Source: J084 sp964471405 (lineage in GTDB: Bacteria; Pseudomonadota; Alphaproteobacteria; Sphingomonadales; Rhodothalassiaceae). From it: DNA of 32,068 nucleotides. Within the stretch, counting starts at the first letter, position 1. Each line of letters begins with the position of its first letter. Where the stretch lies: positions 1 through 32,068 of the forward strand of contig CAYYGH010000029.1 of assembly GCA_964471405.1 (NCBI GenBank), written 5' to 3'. The notes under the pieces were generated by a model. That model was given only the letters and a program-made list of their open reading frames with translations. It did no database searches and had not been told where the DNA came from. Shown piece after piece: positions 1-9,521 of the stretch. Made by a program: the position numbers and the translations under genes.

Positions 1-46
1 GGAGACCAAGTCCAACGAGGAATTCTTCGCCGCCATGAACCAGTAG
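1..46 (+). CDS. 3' end of a truncated upstream gene, function unknown
   Basis: In the frame starting at base 2 the sequence reads ETKSNEEFFAAMNQ followed by a TAG stop at 44-46. These are the last 14 residues of a gene that begins outside the window. The tail is too short to assign a family. The next 159 bases (47-205) hold no gene. They contain a small GC-rich stem (96-101 with 107-112) that has no T-run and so is not a convincing terminator. Confidence 0.4.
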   Translation, partial: ETKSNEEFFAAMNQ

Positions 47-163
47 GCGGGCGGCACCGGGTTTCTCGTCGATCGCATCCATCCCCGCTGGCGGACGGCT
101 CCTCGCGAGCCGGGCTCCCTTGCGGACGAAGCTGCCGCTTGCGCTCGTCTCACCGCTTTCACT

Positions 164-189
164 GGAAAGAATAATATGCTATATTTTCC
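164..189 (+). promoter_or_regulatory. AT-rich promoter/operator candidate for the toxin-antitoxin pair
   Basis: This is a sharply AT-rich stretch in an otherwise GC-rich region. It contains a perfect 5-bp inverted repeat, AATAT (173-177) and ATATT (181-185), around GCT. GGAAA (164-168) and TTTCC (185-189) form looser outer arms. It ends 16 bases before the antitoxin ATG and overlaps a plausible -10 element. Antitoxins of this class usually bind such sites and repress their own operon; that role here is inferred. A good ribosome binding site, AAGGAG at 194-199, lies 6 bases before the ATG. Confidence 0.45.
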
Positions 190-205
190 TGTGAAGGAGT
201 GAGGC

Positions 206-595
206 ATGAGAGCGGCGCGCATTGATGACGAGCGGCAGGCATCCGCCGAGGCGGCGGCCGTCGTCACCAAGGCCGTCGTGCGAGCGGCGGAGCGGCTCGG
301 GCTTTCGGGCCGGGAGCTTGCGGCGGTTCTGGGCGTGAGCGAGGCGACGGTCTCGCGCATGAAGCGGGGGCGCCATCTGCTGCATCCGGGTGAGAAGGCT
401 TTCGAGCTGGCGGTGCTGTTCATCCGCATGTTCCGCTCTCTCGATGCCATCACGGGCGGGGATGAAGCCGTGGCCCGCGCCTGGCTGAGAAATACGAACA
501 CCGTGCTTGGTGCGCCGCCTGCCGAGAAAATCAGCAGCATCGGGGGGCTTGTCGATGTCATCGCCTACTTGGACGGCCGACGCGCTCCGGTCTGA
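206..595 (+). CDS. Xre/MbcA/ParS-type antitoxin of a RES toxin-antitoxin module
   Basis: A 129-residue protein with a helix-turn-helix at about residues 31-57 (LSGRELAAVLGVSEATVSRM core). A C-terminal DUF2384 (MbcA/ParS/Xre toxin-binding) region follows at about 68-129, with a typical late G-x-P and a terminal VIAYLDG motif. Families of this architecture bind DNA with the helix-turn-helix and neutralise the partner toxin with the C-terminal domain. The start is set by AAGGAG six bases upstream. The last 41 bases overlap the downstream RES-domain gene, so the two are translationally coupled. The pairing with a RES gene makes the assignment firm; which small molecules or conditions trigger it cannot be seen. 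Confidence 0.85.
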   Translation: MRAARIDDERQASAEAAAVVTKAVVRAAERLGLSGRELAAVLGVSEATVSRMKRGRHLLHPGEKAFELAVLFIRMFRSLDAITGGDEAVARAWLRNTNTVLGAPPAEKISSIGGLVDVIAYLDGRRAPV

Positions 596-1319
596 GGTCC
601 GACGGTTCAGGAAATCCGTCTGGCGCGCCGTCGAGGCCCAGCACATCGTCTCCACGCGCAAGCTCGTGGACAGTCTCGCCGAACAGGAGCTGCTTGAAGA
701 GCTCATCGAGGCGAGCAAACCGGCCCTGCCCCAGGAATGCCGGCATCTTCACTATCTGCTGGCCACGCCATTCCGCTATGGCTGGAAGGCGCGGCCGAGC
801 CGTTTCCGCGCATCCGGCGAGTCCGGCGTTTTCTACGCGAGCGAGCGGGTGGAAACGGCCGTCGCCGAGATGGCGTTCTACCGCCTGCTCTTCTTTGCCG
901 AATCACCCGGCACGCCCTGGCCGGACCGGGCGCTGGAATACACGGCATTCCAGGCGCGGCTTGCCACCGACCGCGCGCTGGATCTGACGCGCCCACCATT
1001 CAGCAAGGATGCGGCGTTGTGGACACGGCCTGCCGACCACTCCGCCTGTCAGGCACTCGGCCGGTCGGCACGCGAGGCGGGTATTCAGGTGATCCGCTAT
1101 GCGAGCGTCCGGGACCGACCGTCGGGGCGGAATGTCGCCGTGTTGAGCTGCTTGGCCTTTGCCGGGCCGGAACCGGTCGCAGTAGAGAGCTGGCGGCTGC
1201 TGTTCCTGGGAGACCGCGTGCAGGCGGTCCGGGATCATCCGCGCCTGAACCGGGAATGGCCGGTCTCCGATTTCGGGCGGGATCCCCGGATCGCGCCGCT
1301 TCTTACGGGACCAGGATGA
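555..1319 (+). CDS. RES-domain toxin (NAD+-degrading family)
   Basis: A protein of about 254 residues belonging to the RES family, whose studied members deplete cellular NAD+ by phosphorolysis or hydrolysis. It is a long-type member: a leading region of about 75 residues including HYLLATPFRYGW (66-77), then the core with the RFRASGESGVFYASE stretch (about 83-97, Y94) and A-V-A-E-M-A (E105). These match the conserved Arg/Tyr/Glu positions of the family. I place the start at ATG 555. The open frame extends upstream to 507, but that stretch is only the shadow of the antitoxin frame. It overlaps the antitoxin by 41 bases and, at its end, the convergent oxidoreductase gene by 17 bases. Toxicity itself is inferred from the family. 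Confidence 0.83.
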   Translation: MSSPTWTADALRSEVRRFRKSVWRAVEAQHIVSTRKLVDSLAEQELLEELIEASKPALPQECRHLHYLLATPFRYGWKARPSRFRASGESGVFYASERVETAVAEMAFYRLLFFAESPGTPWPDRALEYTAFQARLATDRALDLTRPPFSKDAALWTRPADHSACQALGRSAREAGIQVIRYASVRDRPSGRNVAVLSCLAFAGPEPVAVESWRLLFLGDRVQAVRDHPRLNREWPVSDFGRDPRIAPLLTGPG

Positions 1320-2286
1320 CGCTGCCGGTGGTGGCGCGGGACTCCAGCAGGCGGTGGGCCTCGGCCGCCTCCTCCAGTGGCAGACATGCGGCGATCTGCG
1401 GGCGGATCACGCCCCGCTCCCACATCGCGAACACCCGTGCTGCGCCGTCAGCGATTTCCGCGGGCTCGGCATAGTAATCCATGAGAGAAGGGCGCGTGAC
1501 GTAGACGGAGCCGGCGGCCGTCAGCTCCAGCAGCGAGACCGGCGGCACCGGGCCGGACGCGTTGCCGAAGCTTACCAGCATGCCGCGCCGGCGAAGCGAT
1601 GCGAGCGAATCCCGCCAGGTCGCCGCGCCCACGCCGTCGAAGACGACATCCACACCGCGCCCGCCCGTGATCTCCCGCACCCGCGCGGCTACCGGCTCGT
1701 CGCGGTAGAGGATCACGTGATCGGCGCCGCGTGCGCGCGCAAGCGCCGCCTTCTCAGGTGATCCGACGGTGGTGATCACCGTGGCACCCAACGCCTTCAG
1801 CCAGGGCAGCGCCAGATGGCCGACGCCACCGGCGCCCGCATGGAAGAGCACCGTCATGCCGGGCTTGACCGGCGCGCAGCGGCAGACGAGGTATTCCACG
1901 GTTGCCGCCTTGAGCATCATGGCGGCCGCCGTCTTGCAGTCCAGCCCTTGCGGCAGCCGCACGGCGCGTGCCGCCGGCACGACCCAGTATTCGGCGTAAG
2001 CGCCGACCGGTCCGAGAAACCCGGCGGCCCGCATGCCGGCTGCCCAGCCGTCCACCTCCGGCCCCACGGCATCGACGACACCGGCCGCTTCCAGCCCGAT
2101 CCCGGACGGCAGGTCGAGAGGATAGAGACCGGTGCGGTGATAGGTGTCGATGAAGTTGACGCCGGCGGCCTCGACCCGGATCCGGATCTCGCCGGACCCG
2201 GGCGCGGGCACCGGCAGCGTTTCGGTGGCCAGCACCTCGGGCCCGCCGTGGCGCAAGAGACGGATGGCGCGCATGGTCTCGGCCAT
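1303..2286 (-). CDS. qor: NADPH:quinone oxidoreductase (zinc-free MDR family)
   Basis: A 327-residue medium-chain dehydrogenase/reductase of the zeta-crystallin/QOR type. It has the N-terminal GroES-like catalytic domain with the family stretch EAAGVNFIDTYHRTGLYP (39-56) and a Rossmann nucleotide-binding motif AGAGGVG at 150-156. The zinc-ligand cysteines of alcohol dehydrogenases are absent. Family members reduce quinones with NADPH. The start ATG at 2286 is preceded by AGGAGG at good spacing. The gene lies downstream of a dienelactone hydrolase on the same strand, with a possible terminator between them. It ends inside the last 17 bases of the RES gene. The exact substrate is not visible; other quinone or enone reductases of the family are possible. 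Confidence 0.88.
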   Translation of the reverse strand: MAETMRAIRLLRHGGPEVLATETLPVPAPGSGEIRIRVEAAGVNFIDTYHRTGLYPLDLPSGIGLEAAGVVDAVGPEVDGWAAGMRAAGFLGPVGAYAEYWVVPAARAVRLPQGLDCKTAAAMMLKAATVEYLVCRCAPVKPGMTVLFHAGAGGVGHLALPWLKALGATVITTVGSPEKAALARARGADHVILYRDEPVAARVREITGGRGVDVVFDGVGAATWRDSLASLRRRGMLVSFGNASGPVPPVSLLELTAAGSVYVTRPSLMDYYAEPAEIADGAARVFAMWERGVIRPQIAACLPLEEAAEAHRLLESRATTGSVILVP

Positions 2287-2349
2287 GGCGGTCTCCTCCT
2301 GTCCATGGCCGCCCTCGATTAGGGCGGAAAACCCCTTGCGCGGGCGCGG

Positions 2350-2378
2350 AAAACCGGCCCGGCCCGCGCCGACCGGGC
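2350..2378 (-). terminator. possible rho-independent terminator after the dienelactone hydrolase gene
   Basis: Read on the minus strand, GCCCGG and CCGGGC (2373-2378 and 2357-2362) form a 6-bp GC stem with a 10-base loop just after the stop codon at 2383-2385. CGG and then TTTT follow. The stem is short and the T-run modest, so this is a moderate call. Confidence 0.4.
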
Positions 2379-2382
2379 GCGG

Positions 2383-3084
2383 CTAGCGCTTCAGATGCTC
2401 GGCGAAGAAGTCCAGCGTGCGCCGGTTGGCGAGCTCGGCCGCCTCCTTGTTGAAATTGATGCCGTCCGGCCGCGCGAAGGCATGGTCGACGCCGGGATAG
2501 TCGTAGATGGTGACCCGCGGATTGCCGTCCAGCGCCTCATGGATCTTCTTCTGCGCCGCCTTGTCGACGAACTGGTCTTCTTCGGCGATGTGCATCAGCA
2601 GATAGCCGGCGATGCTGTCCGCCTCGTCCAGATAGTTGTCGATGCCGACGCCATAGTAGCTGACGCTGGCGTCCACGCTCGTCCGGCAGGCGGTCAGATA
2701 CGCGAGCAGCCCGCCGAGACAGTAGCCGACGGCGCCGATCCGCCGCGTCACGGCGTCATGGCTGTGCAGGGTCTCAAGCGTTGCGGCAATGTCCTGGATG
2801 CCGAGATCGACATCGAAGGCCTTGTAGAGCTCGAAGGCCTTCTGCCACTCCTCGTCCGTCTTGTCGGTGAGCTCTATCCCGGGCTCGATGCGCCAGAAGA
2901 GGTCCGGGCAGAAGGCGACATAGCCCTCGCCCGCCAGCCAGTCGCAGATCCGGCGCATGCCGGCGTTCACGCCGAAGATCTCCTGGATGACGATGACACC
3001 CGGCCCGCTGCCCGATTCGGGAAGGGCGAGATAGCCGCCGAAGCTGCCCGAGCCGTCACGGGCCGTGATGGTAAGATCCGCCAT
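2383..3084 (-). CDS. dienelactone hydrolase family protein
   Basis: A 233-residue alpha/beta hydrolase of the dienelactone hydrolase family. The nucleophile is Cys122 in the elbow GYCLGG, with Asp170 (AEEDQF) and His201 (GVDHAF) completing the Cys-Asp-His triad. Glu35 in QEIFGVN is the glutamate that holds the cysteine in its resting state in studied members. Length matches the family (about 230). These cytoplasmic enzymes hydrolyse dienelactones in chloroaromatic breakdown, but most genomic members have unknown substrates, and no aromatic-degradation genes are nearby. A strong ribosome binding site, GGGAGGA, lies 5 bases before the ATG. A 16-bp palindrome sits about 43 bases upstream of the start. 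Confidence 0.88.
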   Translation of the reverse strand: MADLTITARDGSGSFGGYLALPESGSGPGVIVIQEIFGVNAGMRRICDWLAGEGYVAFCPDLFWRIEPGIELTDKTDEEWQKAFELYKAFDVDLGIQDIAATLETLHSHDAVTRRIGAVGYCLGGLLAYLTACRTSVDASVSYYGVGIDNYLDEADSIAGYLLMHIAEEDQFVDKAAQKKIHEALDGNPRVTIYDYPGVDHAFARPDGINFNKEAAELANRRTLDFFAEHLKR

Positions 3085-3126
3085 GGCTGTCCTCCCAGAT
3101 TGCCGCCTTGCGCTTCATTCACCGAT

Positions 3127-3142
3127 GCGGGACCGGTCCCGC
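3127..3142. promoter_or_regulatory. 16-bp perfect palindrome upstream of the dienelactone hydrolase gene
   Basis: GCGGGACCGGTCCCGC is perfectly self-complementary. It lies in the 155-base gap between the methyltransferase stop and the dienelactone hydrolase start. A dimeric repressor site is possible. A palindrome of this GC content can also occur by chance in a sequence this long, so confidence is low. Confidence 0.25.
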
Positions 3143-3239
3143 TCGTCCCGCGCAATCTAGACCGCAGGGCGCGGCTTGAAAAGGGTGCCCGCCGGCCGCC
3201 CGCGACTTGCCGAAATGGCCGTCTGCACCCCGGCATGTC

Positions 3240-3729
3240 CTAGCACAGCAGGGCGCCTTCGTGAATGAGCAGGCGGCGCTTGGTCGCAAGCCCGCCGGCT
3301 CCGGAATAGCCGGTCAGCCGCCCGTCCGCACCCAGTACCCGATGGCAGGGAATGACGATCGGGATCGGATTGGCTCCCACCGCCCGGCCGACGGCCCGTG
3401 CCGTCGAGCCGACCGTGGCGGCAAGGGCGCCGTAGGTGGTCGTCCGCCCGTAGGGAATGGTGAGCAGGGCATCCCATACCTGGCGCATGAAGGGACTGCC
3501 GCGGGGGGCGAGCGGGAGAATGAAGCGGGTGAGCCGGCCGGCGAAATAGGCGGCAAGCTGGTCGCGGGCCTCGGCAAGGAGGGGATCGGCGGTTGCCTCG
3601 GGCAGGTCGCTTTCGCCCCAGTGAAGGCGGACCAGGGCATCGCCTTCGGCCACGAGAACGAGCCGGCCGACGGGGCTTGTCACCACCGCCGCCCGGGCAC
3701 GGGCGTGCTCCGGCCGGATGCGATTTGCC

Positions 3730-3737
<8 letters not shown>
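3240..3737 (-). CDS. ogt: methylated-DNA-[protein]-cysteine S-methyltransferase
   Basis: A 165-residue O6-alkylguanine-DNA alkyltransferase. The active-site signature IPCHRV has acceptor Cys131. The upstream RAVGRAVGANP segment (114-124) is the helix-turn-helix and arginine-finger region, and the C-terminal G-Y-S-G-G loop is present. It repairs O6-alkylguanine by irreversible self-methylation in the cytoplasm. There is no Ada-type N-terminal zinc/regulatory domain, so it is the Ogt/single-domain type. The start is ATG 3737: GGAGG lies six bases upstream, inside the end of the preceding DUF255 gene, and the two genes overlap by 8 bases. The open frame continues upstream to 3908, but that part only shadows the DUF255 gene. 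The two genes are translationally coupled. Confidence 0.93.
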
Positions 3738-5751
<2,014 letters not shown>

Positions 5752-5827
5752 CGGTGATCTCTGGCACGAACCGGGGTTTTCCGGCAGACTATACGCGAGA
5801 AGGACCATGACCGGAAGGATGAACGCC

Positions 5828-6076
5828 ATGAAGGTGGAAATGCGCATCGACTGCAGCCCGGAAGAATTCCGTCGCCTGCTGGGCCTGCCGGACGTGAGCG
5901 CGCTCAACCGGCATCTGGAGGCGGCGATCGAGAAGGCTGCCGCCAAGGCCTTGCCGGACGCGGACGAGATGGCCGGATGGATGCGCGCCTGGATGGCCCA
6001 GGCCGGCGAGGCGCAGACCGCGATGGCCCAGTGGCTCAAGCTGTTCCAGGGCAGCGGGCGGCGCGGTGATGACTGA
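5828..6076 (+). CDS. small conserved alphaproteobacterial protein (DUF6489-like)
   Basis: An 82-residue acidic, mostly helical protein. It begins MKVEMRIDCSPEEFRRLLGLPD, which I recognise as the pattern of the DUF6489 family; that family has no known function. Three tryptophans in the C-terminal half and an amphipathic pattern suggest a helical bundle or partner-binding segment. GGAAGG at 5813-5818 sits 9 bases before the chosen ATG. In-frame ATGs at 5807 and 5819 are possible, but the family's conserved start favours 5828. The stop overlaps the start of mnmE, so it is probably the first gene of the mnmE transcript. The promoter should lie within the 76-base divergent gap 5752-5827. Confidence 0.72.
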   Translation: MKVEMRIDCSPEEFRRLLGLPDVSALNRHLEAAIEKAAAKALPDADEMAGWMRAWMAQAGEAQTAMAQWLKLFQGSGRRGDD

Positions 6077-7457
6077 AGCACCCGCCTCGCACCGGCCGGC
6101 TGCCGTACGGGACTCCGCACCGCCCACCATCGCGGCCCTGGCCAGCGGCCGGGGGCGGGCCGGGGTTGCCGTCATCCGGGTGAGCGGAAGCAGGGCCGGC
6201 GAGGCGGCCTGCGCCCTTGGCGCCGGGCGGGTTCTGAAGACGCCGCGCCAGGCCCGTCTTGTCGCGCTGCGGCATCCGGAAAGCGGCGAGCTGCTGGATC
6301 ATGCGCTCGTGCTGTGGTTTCCCGCCCCGCGCTCCTATACGGGAGAGGATGTGGTTGAATTCCATGTCCATGGCGGCCCGGCGGTGATTGCCGCGGTGCT
6401 GGATGCGCTCACGGCGCTGCCGGGGGTGCGGCTGGCCGAACCGGGGGAATTCACCCGCCGCGCCTTCGAGCACGGGCGGATGGATCTGGCCGCAGCGGAA
6501 GGTCTTCTCGATCTGGTGGCGGCGGAGACCGAGGCCCAGCGGCGCCAGGCGCTGGCACAGACGGCAGGATTGCTGGGTGCGCGCATCACCGGCTGGCAGG
6601 AGCAGGTGCTGGATGCGGCGGCGCGCATCGAGGCGCTGCTCGATTTCGCCGACGAGGAGATCGGGGATGAGGACGACATCGTGGCGGCCGTGGATACGAT
6701 CCTGGCCCGGCTGGGCGGGCAGATGGCGTCGGCTCTGGCGGATGCGGCACGCGGGCGGCGGATCCGCGAAGGGCTGAAGGTCGTCATCCTGGGGCCGCCA
6801 AATGCGGGAAAGTCCACACTTCTCAATGCTTTGGCCGCTGAGGATGTCGCCATTGTCTCGCCCGAGCCCGGGACGACGCGCGATGCGATCACGGTGCGGC
6901 TGGATCTGGCGGGGGTCGTGGTGGCTTTCGTGGATACGGCCGGACTGCGGGCGGCGGCCGGCGCCGTCGAGGAGGAGGGGATCCGCCGCGCCCATCGTCA
7001 TGCTCGGGAAGCGGACCTGGCCCTGTGGCTCGTGCCGGCGGACGAGCAGGAAGACATCCCGCCCCCGCCGGACATGGGCGAGCGGCCGCTGTGGCATGTG
7101 CGCACGAAACAGGATCTGGTCCCGGATCTGCCGGCGGGTCGGCAGGATGCGGAACGCTTCGTGATCTCGGCACGCACGGGAGCCGGCATGGATGCCCTGC
7201 TTTCGGCCCTGGGCAGCTGGGTGGAAGCGGTCACCGCCGGCCCGCCCGCCCTGGTGACCCGCCGCCGGCAGGAGGATGCGGTCGCCGAGGCGCGGGAGGC
7301 GCTCGCCGAGGCGCGGGCTCAGCTGGCGGCGGGGGACTGGCTGCTGGCGGCCGAGGCGCTCAGGCGCGCGGATGCGGCGCTCGGACGGATCACGGGCCGC
7401 GGCGGCGTGGAAGAGATGCTGGATCGTCTGTTTGCGGAGTTCTGCATCGGCAAGTAG
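6066..7457 (+). CDS. mnmE: tRNA uridine-5-carboxymethylaminomethyl(34) synthesis GTPase MnmE
   Basis: A 463-residue GTPase that works with MnmG to build the cmnm5 modification on wobble U34 of certain tRNAs. The N-terminal formyl-THF-binding domain is followed by a helical domain. An inserted G domain has the P-loop GPPNAGKS (243-250), the G3 motif DTAGLR and the G4-like TKQD. The C-terminal CIGK motif contains the cysteine implicated in the reaction and ends the protein. The first possible codon is GTG 6066, with ATG immediately after at 6069; either way the start overlaps the DUF6489 stop by 8-11 bases. Next come 147 bases with a parS site, then mnmG. Confidence 0.97.
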   Translation: MMTEAPASHRPAAVRDSAPPTIAALASGRGRAGVAVIRVSGSRAGEAACALGAGRVLKTPRQARLVALRHPESGELLDHALVLWFPAPRSYTGEDVVEFHVHGGPAVIAAVLDALTALPGVRLAEPGEFTRRAFEHGRMDLAAAEGLLDLVAAETEAQRRQALAQTAGLLGARITGWQEQVLDAAARIEALLDFADEEIGDEDDIVAAVDTILARLGGQMASALADAARGRRIREGLKVVILGPPNAGKSTLLNALAAEDVAIVSPEPGTTRDAITVRLDLAGVVVAFVDTAGLRAAAGAVEEEGIRRAHRHAREADLALWLVPADEQEDIPPPPDMGERPLWHVRTKQDLVPDLPAGRQDAERFVISARTGAGMDALLSALGSWVEAVTAGPPALVTRRRQEDAVAEAREALAEARAQLAAGDWLLAAEALRRADAALGRITGRGGVEEMLDRLFAEFCIGK

Positions 7458-7473
7458 AAGGCGCTGCCGGTGC

Positions 7474-7489
7474 TGTTTCACGTGAAACA
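7474..7489. promoter_or_regulatory. parS: parS centromere-like site 1 (perfect consensus)
   Basis: TGTTTCACGTGAAACA is the 16-bp palindromic ParB-binding consensus without mismatch. It lies in the 147-base gap between mnmE and mnmG, about 3.6 kb before parB. ParB binds such sites as a CTP-dependent clamp and spreads to form the partition complex. Nothing else is recognisable in this gap except the mnmG ribosome binding site (GAGGA at 7591-7595). Confidence 0.95.
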
Positions 7490-7604
7490 GGTCGCCGCCG
7501 GAGCCGTCTTTCGCTTGGAGAACCGCTGGCCAGGCCGCTGCGAATCGCGTATGGAACGGCGGCGACAAGGCGACCGGGGCGGGCGGAAATGAGGATGAAC
7601 GGCG

Positions 7605-9521
7605 ATGGACCGGAACTATGACGTGATCGTCGTCGGTGGCGGGCATGCCGGCTGCGAGGCGGCCGCCGCAGCCGCGCGGATCGGCGCGCGCACGGCGCTG
7701 GTCACCCACCACCTCGCCACCATCGGCGCGATGTCCTGCAATCCCGCGATCGGCGGGCTGGGCAAGGGCCATCTCGTGCGCGAGATCGATGCCCTGGACG
7801 GCCTGATGGGCCGGATCGCGGATCAGGCGGGCATTCATTTCCGGATGCTGAACCGTTCCAAGGGGCCGGCGGTCTGGGGGCCGCGGGCGCAGGCGGACCG
7901 CAAGGTCTATGCCGCCCGCATGCAGGAGGCGCTGCTGGGGCAGGAGAACCTGACCATCGTCGAGGGGGCGGTCGGCGATCTGCTCCTGTCGCACCGGCAA
8001 CGGCCCCGGGTGGCGGGGGTGGTGCTGGAGGATGGCCGGATCCTGCATGCGCCGCGGGTGGTGATCACCACCGGCACCTTCCTGCGCGGGCTGATCCATC
8101 GCGGGGAAGAGCGGCAGGCGGCCGGGCGCGTCGGTGAGCCGCCGGCGGTGCGCCTGGCCGAGACCTTCGCGCGCATCGGCTTTCCTCTCGGTCGGCTGAA
8201 GACCGGCACGCCGCCGCGCCTCAAACGGGAGAGCATCGATTACGCGGGGCTGGCGGTCCAGCCGGGTGACGATCCGCCGGAGCCCTTCTCGGCGCTCACC
8301 GATACGCTTCCGCTGCCGCAGACCGTCTGCCACATCACCCGCACGACGCCCCGCACGCATGAAATCATCCGGGCCAATCTGCACCGCGCGCCCATGTATT
8401 CTGGGCAGATCCGCGCGCGCGGGCCCCGCTACTGTCCCTCGATCGAGGACAAGGTGGTCCGCTTCGCCGCACGCGACAGTCACCAGATCTTCCTCGAACC
8501 CGAAGGGCTGGACAGCCCGCTCGTCTATCCCAACGGCATCTCGACCAGCCTGCCGGCCGAGGTCCAGGAGCAGCTGGTGCACACGATTCCCGGTCTCGAG
8601 CATGCGGAGATCGCGCAATACGGCTATGCCATCGAATATGATTTCGTGGATCCGCGGGCGCTGTGGCCGACGCTGGAGACGAAGGCGGTGGCCGGTCTCT
8701 TTCTTGCCGGCCAGATCAACGGCACGACCGGCTATGAGGAGGCCGCCGCCCAGGGGCTGGTGGCCGGAGCGAATGCGGCGCTTTCTCTGGCGGGCGAAGG
8801 GGAGATGGCCGGCGAGGCGCTGCTGGCCGCGGACCGCGTGCTGCTGCCGCGCCGGCAGGATTCCTATATCGGCGTGCTGATCGACGATCTGACCACCCTC
8901 GGCGTGGATGAGCCCTACCGGATGTTCACGAGCCGGGCGGAATACCGTCTCCGGCTGAGGGCGGACAATGCGGATCAGCGATTGACGGATCTCGGTATCC
9001 GGCTCGGTCTTGTGGGAACGCACCGCGCCCGTCGCCATGCCGCGCGGATGCGGGAGCTGGCGGAAGGGCGCCGGCTGCTGAATGCGCTCTCGCTCACCCC
9101 TGCCGAGGCACGCCGTCACGGGCTGAAGCTCGGCGCCGACGGCCGGCGGCGCAGCGCCTTCGACCTGCTGGCGCTGCCCGATGTGGGCATCGCCACCGTC
9201 AAGCGGATCTGGCCGGCCGAGCTGTCGACGCTTTCGGACGACATTCTGCGCCAGCTTGCCATCGATGCGCGCTACGCCCATTATGTCGCCCGTCAGGAGG
9301 AGGATCTGGCCCGCCTGCGCCGGGATCAGGGAGTCGTGCTGCCGGCCGATCTCGACTATGAGGCGATTGCGGGGCTGTCGAGAGAGATGCGCGAAAAGCT
9401 GGCCGCCCACCGGCCGGCGACATTGGCGGCTGCCGCCCGCATACCCGGCGTCACCCCGGCGGCGCTCACCGCGCTCCTCGTCCATCTCAGGAAACGCGAG
9501 TCGGTCCATGACGCGGCATGA
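7605..9521 (+). CDS. mnmG: tRNA uridine-5-carboxymethylaminomethyl(34) synthesis enzyme MnmG
   Basis: A 638-residue FAD-dependent partner of MnmE in U34 wobble modification. The dinucleotide-binding motif VVGGGHAGCE is at 9-18. MSCNPAIGGLGKGHLVREIDA follows at about 45 onward. The central signature RYCPSIEDKVVRF and the later FLAGQINGTTGYEEAAAQG are diagnostic of MnmG/GidA. The C-terminal helical domain that docks to MnmE and tRNA is complete, and the length is normal. The start ATG 7605 has GAGGA nine bases upstream. Its last 14 bases overlap rsmG. The order mnmE-mnmG-rsmG-parA-parB is the classic gene block often found near the replication origin. Confidence 0.97.
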   Translation: MDRNYDVIVVGGGHAGCEAAAAAARIGARTALVTHHLATIGAMSCNPAIGGLGKGHLVREIDALDGLMGRIADQAGIHFRMLNRSKGPAVWGPRAQADRKVYAARMQEALLGQENLTIVEGAVGDLLLSHRQRPRVAGVVLEDGRILHAPRVVITTGTFLRGLIHRGEERQAAGRVGEPPAVRLAETFARIGFPLGRLKTGTPPRLKRESIDYAGLAVQPGDDPPEPFSALTDTLPLPQTVCHITRTTPRTHEIIRANLHRAPMYSGQIRARGPRYCPSIEDKVVRFAARDSHQIFLEPEGLDSPLVYPNGISTSLPAEVQEQLVHTIPGLEHAEIAQYGYAIEYDFVDPRALWPTLETKAVAGLFLAGQINGTTGYEEAAAQGLVAGANAALSLAGEGEMAGEALLAADRVLLPRRQDSYIGVLIDDLTTLGVDEPYRMFTSRAEYRLRLRADNADQRLTDLGIRLGLVGTHRARRHAARMRELAEGRRLLNALSLTPAEARRHGLKLGADGRRRSAFDLLALPDVGIATVKRIWPAELSTLSDDILRQLAIDARYAHYVARQEEDLARLRRDQGVVLPADLDYEAIAGLSREMREKLAAHRPATLAAAARIPGVTPAALTALLVHLRKRESVHDAA

